This document shows positions 35,386 to 37,112 of a DNA stretch of 37,112 nt, one piece after another. The notes below the pieces were generated by a model that worked only from the letters and a program-made list of their open reading frames with translations, did not search any database and was not told where the DNA came from. Position numbers and translations under genes: made by a program. Origin of the DNA: Candidatus Cloacimonetes bacterium HGW-Cloacimonetes-1 (GTDB lineage: Bacteria; Cloacimonadota; Cloacimonadia; Cloacimonadales; Cloacimonadaceae); the NCBI GenBank assembly GCA_002841975.1, contig PHBQ01000022.1, positions 1 through 37,112 on the forward strand. The letters run 5' to 3'. Each line of letters opens with the position of its first letter. The first letter of the stretch is position 1.

Positions 35386-36547
35386 GATCGGCGATACGAT
35401 TGAGAATTACGTTGGCAACCTCAATCTTAGTTCCAGAAATGGCTAATTCAGTATCTTTAGAAATGATTGTCACGTCTGTATGATCGGTCCCGGCCACTTT
35501 CAAATCGTTCGCTATCAAGAGATCGCAGTTTTTGGCTATGAGCTTGGCACGTGCATTAGAAAGGATGTTCTCCGTCTCAGCGGCAAAGCCTATGAGTTTT
35601 TGAGCAGGCGTTATAAGCTTTCCCAGTTCGCTCAGGATATCTAGGGTGGGGATCAATTCCAATGTCAAGGACGATCCTTTTTTAATTTTTTGTATAGCTT
35701 CGGATTGCGGACGGTAATCTGATACCGCAGCACATTTGATAATCCAGTTCTGTTCGCGATACTCAGCCATTACCGCTGCGTGCATCTCCTGGGCAGTGTT
35801 TACAGAGATCAATTTGTGAACTTGATATGGAACAGTAACTTTGGGATTGGCAGCGATCAGTGTCACCTCAGCGCCTCTCAGAGTGGCTGCTCTGGCAAGA
35901 GCGATCCCCATTTTGCCGCTGGATTTGTTGCTAATCATCCGCATCGGGTCTATAGCTTCAGACGTAGCTCCTGCGGTGATCAGGCACTTGATGCCGTGCA
36001 AGTCTTCACCATGCTCCATATACGTAGCAATAGCGACTAAAACTTCTTCGTTGGGTGGATACTTACCTTTGCCGCTATAACCGCAAGCCAGGAGCCCGAT
36101 ACTCGGTTCCAGAACATGGTTACTCCGAGATCGTAAGATCCGTACGTTACCAACTGTAGCTGGATGTTCATACATGTGAACATTCATGGCAGGGACAAAT
36201 AGTACAGGTTTGGTGTGGGCAAGCAGTAGAGAGGATAAGAGGTCATCACCTATTCCTTGAGCCGCTTTGGAGAGAATATTTGCCGTAGCAGGAGCTACCA
36301 CAATCATATCTGCCCAGTCTGCAAGAGTGATGTGGGGGATAGGGTCATTATCCATAAACTGTTCTGTATGTACTGTATTATGAGTAATCGCTTCAAAATT
36401 GATCGGAGTCACAAACTCACAGGCATGCCGGGTCATGACGGTTTTTACATTGTAGCCGTTCTTGATCAAGGCACTTGCCAAGTCTATTGCTTTGTAGGCT
36501 GCTATTCCACCGGTTACGCAGAGCAGGATGTTCTTTTTATCATTCAT
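35378..36547 (-). CDS. coaBC: Bifunctional phosphopantothenoylcysteine decarboxylase / phosphopantothenate-cysteine ligase
   Basis: The 389-residue enzyme makes 4'-phosphopantetheine for coenzyme A in two steps. The N-terminal flavoprotein CoaC part has CVTGGIAAYKA, VAPATANILSKAAQGIGDDLLS, FVPAMNVHM (active Asn) and the Cys region LLACGYSGKGKYP. The C-terminal CoaB part has ITAGATSEAIDPMRMISNKSSGKMG, KCAAVSDYRPQ and ERILSEL/IGFAAET-type segments. ATG 36545-36547 follows AGGTGA at six bases; earlier in-frame starts are not supported. It leads the five-gene minus-strand operon. CoA supply fits the CoA-thioester metabolism seen elsewhere in the window. Confidence 0.95.
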   Translation of the reverse strand: MNDKKNILLCVTGGIAAYKAIDLASALIKNGYNVKTVMTRHACEFVTPINFEAITHNTVHTEQFMDNDPIPHITLADWADMIVVAPATANILSKAAQGIGDDLLSSLLLAHTKPVLFVPAMNVHMYEHPATVGNVRILRSRSNHVLEPSIGLLACGYSGKGKYPPNEEVLVAIATYMEHGEDLHGIKCLITAGATSEAIDPMRMISNKSSGKMGIALARAATLRGAEVTLIAANPKVTVPYQVHKLISVNTAQEMHAAVMAEYREQNWIIKCAAVSDYRPQSEAIQKIKKGSSLTLELIPTLDILSELGKLITPAQKLIGFAAETENILSNARAKLIAKNCDLLIANDLKVAGTDHTDVTIISKDTELAISGTKIEVANVILNRIADHE

Positions 36548-36564
36548 ATTGATCACCTTACAGC

Positions 36565-36595
36565 ATCCTAAATCAATGCACCTAAAAATTGTCAA
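36565..36595 (-). promoter_or_regulatory. Candidate promoter of the coaBC operon
   Basis: On the minus strand a perfect -35 TTGACA (36590-36595) is followed after 19 bp by TAGGAT (36565-36570). The spacing is long and the -10 partial, so this is tentative. The start codon is about 18 bp further on, and repeat copy 3 lies about 60 bp upstream. Confidence 0.4.
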
Positions 36596-36657
36596 GGACT
36601 ATTGGTGGGCGTTCATCCAATGCTATTTGAATACCTCATGTTGGCGGAGAACATCCC

Positions 36658-36723
36658 AGCCGCTTCCCTTGTGCGACTAGGGCTTCACGAGCGGAACACG
36701 AGGGCATCACCTCGGGATCGAGT
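36658..36723. repeat. Palindromic 11-nt-unit repeat element, copy 3
   Basis: A minus-strand unit at 36658-36668 (GGGAAGCGGCT) is followed by an 11-nt centre and plus-strand units at 36680-36690 (GGGCTTCACGA), 36691-36701 (GCGGAACACGA), 36702-36712 (GGGCATCACCT) and a decayed 36713-36723. The right half aligns base for base, without gaps, to 14038-14081. It is the most degenerate copy and lies between the coaBC promoter and the primase remnant. Confidence 0.75.
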
Positions 36724-36790
36724 ATGGTCATGTAGAGCAGGACTGAAAAGGCCATACTTGGCAGAAATCGCGGTCCGAGCTGCGGAATTG

Positions 36791-37054
36791 ATGGCAAAGT
36801 ACATCTCAGAAGTCGATATTTTGAACAATTTAATCGATAATTGCTGCACGCGCAGAGTTGATCTAAAGTGCACGCTCAAAGAGTTTTACGATGTGTTTAG
36901 CAGTCAATACGAGAATCGTAGAATTCAGCAAAAAACACTGTCAAAACGCTTGAAAGATGCCGGGTTTAAGGTTGATAAAGGCACAGCCGGAAAACACTAT
37001 GTATATGGCTTTTGCGTTGATGATCATACGAATACGATGAACTTATTGAAGTAA
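36791..37054 (+). pseudogene. C-terminal remnant of a phage/plasmid-type (D5/P4-like) primase
   Basis: About 87 residues from ATG 36791 look like the winged-helix tail of phage, plasmid or D5-type primase-helicases. The pattern is SEVDILNNLIDNCC then CTLKEFYDVFSSQYENRR, QQKTLSKRLKDAGFKV and TAGKHYVYGFCV. This matches the F-x-x-E-C-C / K-x-L-Y-x-x-Y / L-S-x-R-x-F-G-x-x-L-x-x-x-G-F / G-x-x-Y-x-G-I order known for the family. The primase and helicase domains are missing and the frame upstream simply runs into the repeat element, so this is a truncated relic of a mobile element rather than a working gene. The match rests on pattern memory, not on a search. Confidence 0.6.
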
Positions 37055-37112
37055 TATATCAGGTTACCAAGTGGAGCAGGTGGAGCGTTTTCTCTATTAT
37101 AGTCTCTTCAAG

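Noticed and set aside
36602-36790. N-terminal extension of the primase remnant
   Set aside because: The extension translates the palindromic repeat and leader DNA; only the last ~87 residues look like protein sequence under past selection.

Overview
This 37 kb window looks like chromosome from an uncultured, anaerobic Gram-negative bacterium of the FCB/Cloacimonadota type. That assignment is an inference from gene content and AT-leaning composition, not from a marker-gene phylogeny. Supporting signs are a split methylmalonyl-CoA mutase (mutA-mutB) with its MeaB/ArgK chaperone, a DUF2851 protein, a TerB/FHA-like/ABCG fusion transporter, a divergent phosphoglycerate kinase and many lipoproteins. 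No rRNA, tRNA, CRISPR array or intact insertion sequence was seen.

Layout. The left edge holds a truncated MsbA-like ABC exporter (minus strand). After an 0.8 kb gene-free gap come an AI-2E-family permease, a secreted thermonuclease and phosphoglycerate kinase (plus), ended by a hairpin. Next is the mutA-mutB-meaB operon (5.36-10.74 kb). Two minus-strand genes follow: an NMT1/THI5-type substrate-binding lipoprotein translationally coupled to a Cache-HAMP-SpoIIE phosphatase, with a well-formed promoter and an adjacent inverted repeat. After a second long gap, the plus strand carries two overlapping GT4 glycosyltransferases, rpsT, mtgA, DUF2851, the TerB/FHA/ABCG protein and a lipoprotein. Then comes a tightly packed membrane module of three to four unknown proteins plus an Aas-type acyl-ACP/acyl-CoA ligase. 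A single 572-residue gene fuses a pyruvate-kinase barrel to a RhaD-like class II aldolase. A small eight-cysteine protein (minus), glnS (plus) and a five-gene minus-strand operon coaBC-SDR-DUF3108-queA-birA follow. The right edge carries the C-terminal remnant of a phage/plasmid-type primase.

How the genes fit together. mutA/mutB/meaB interconvert succinyl-CoA and methylmalonyl-CoA and would serve propionate metabolism; birA would biotinylate the biotin-dependent enzymes of such a pathway. pgk and the pyruvate-kinase-like fusion belong to central carbon flow. mtgA, the glycosyltransferases, the exporters and the acyl ligase serve the envelope.

Most notable observations: (1) the pyruvate kinase-class II aldolase fusion, with both sets of key residues largely kept; (2) an intergenic palindromic minisatellite built of 11-nt units, present three times and each time between divergent genes; (3) an unknown membrane module in which two proteins appear to carry related soluble domains; (4) a solute-binding lipoprotein/phosphatase pair that looks like a sensory unit without a transporter; (5) a phosphoglycerate kinase that has lost a normally invariant arginine.
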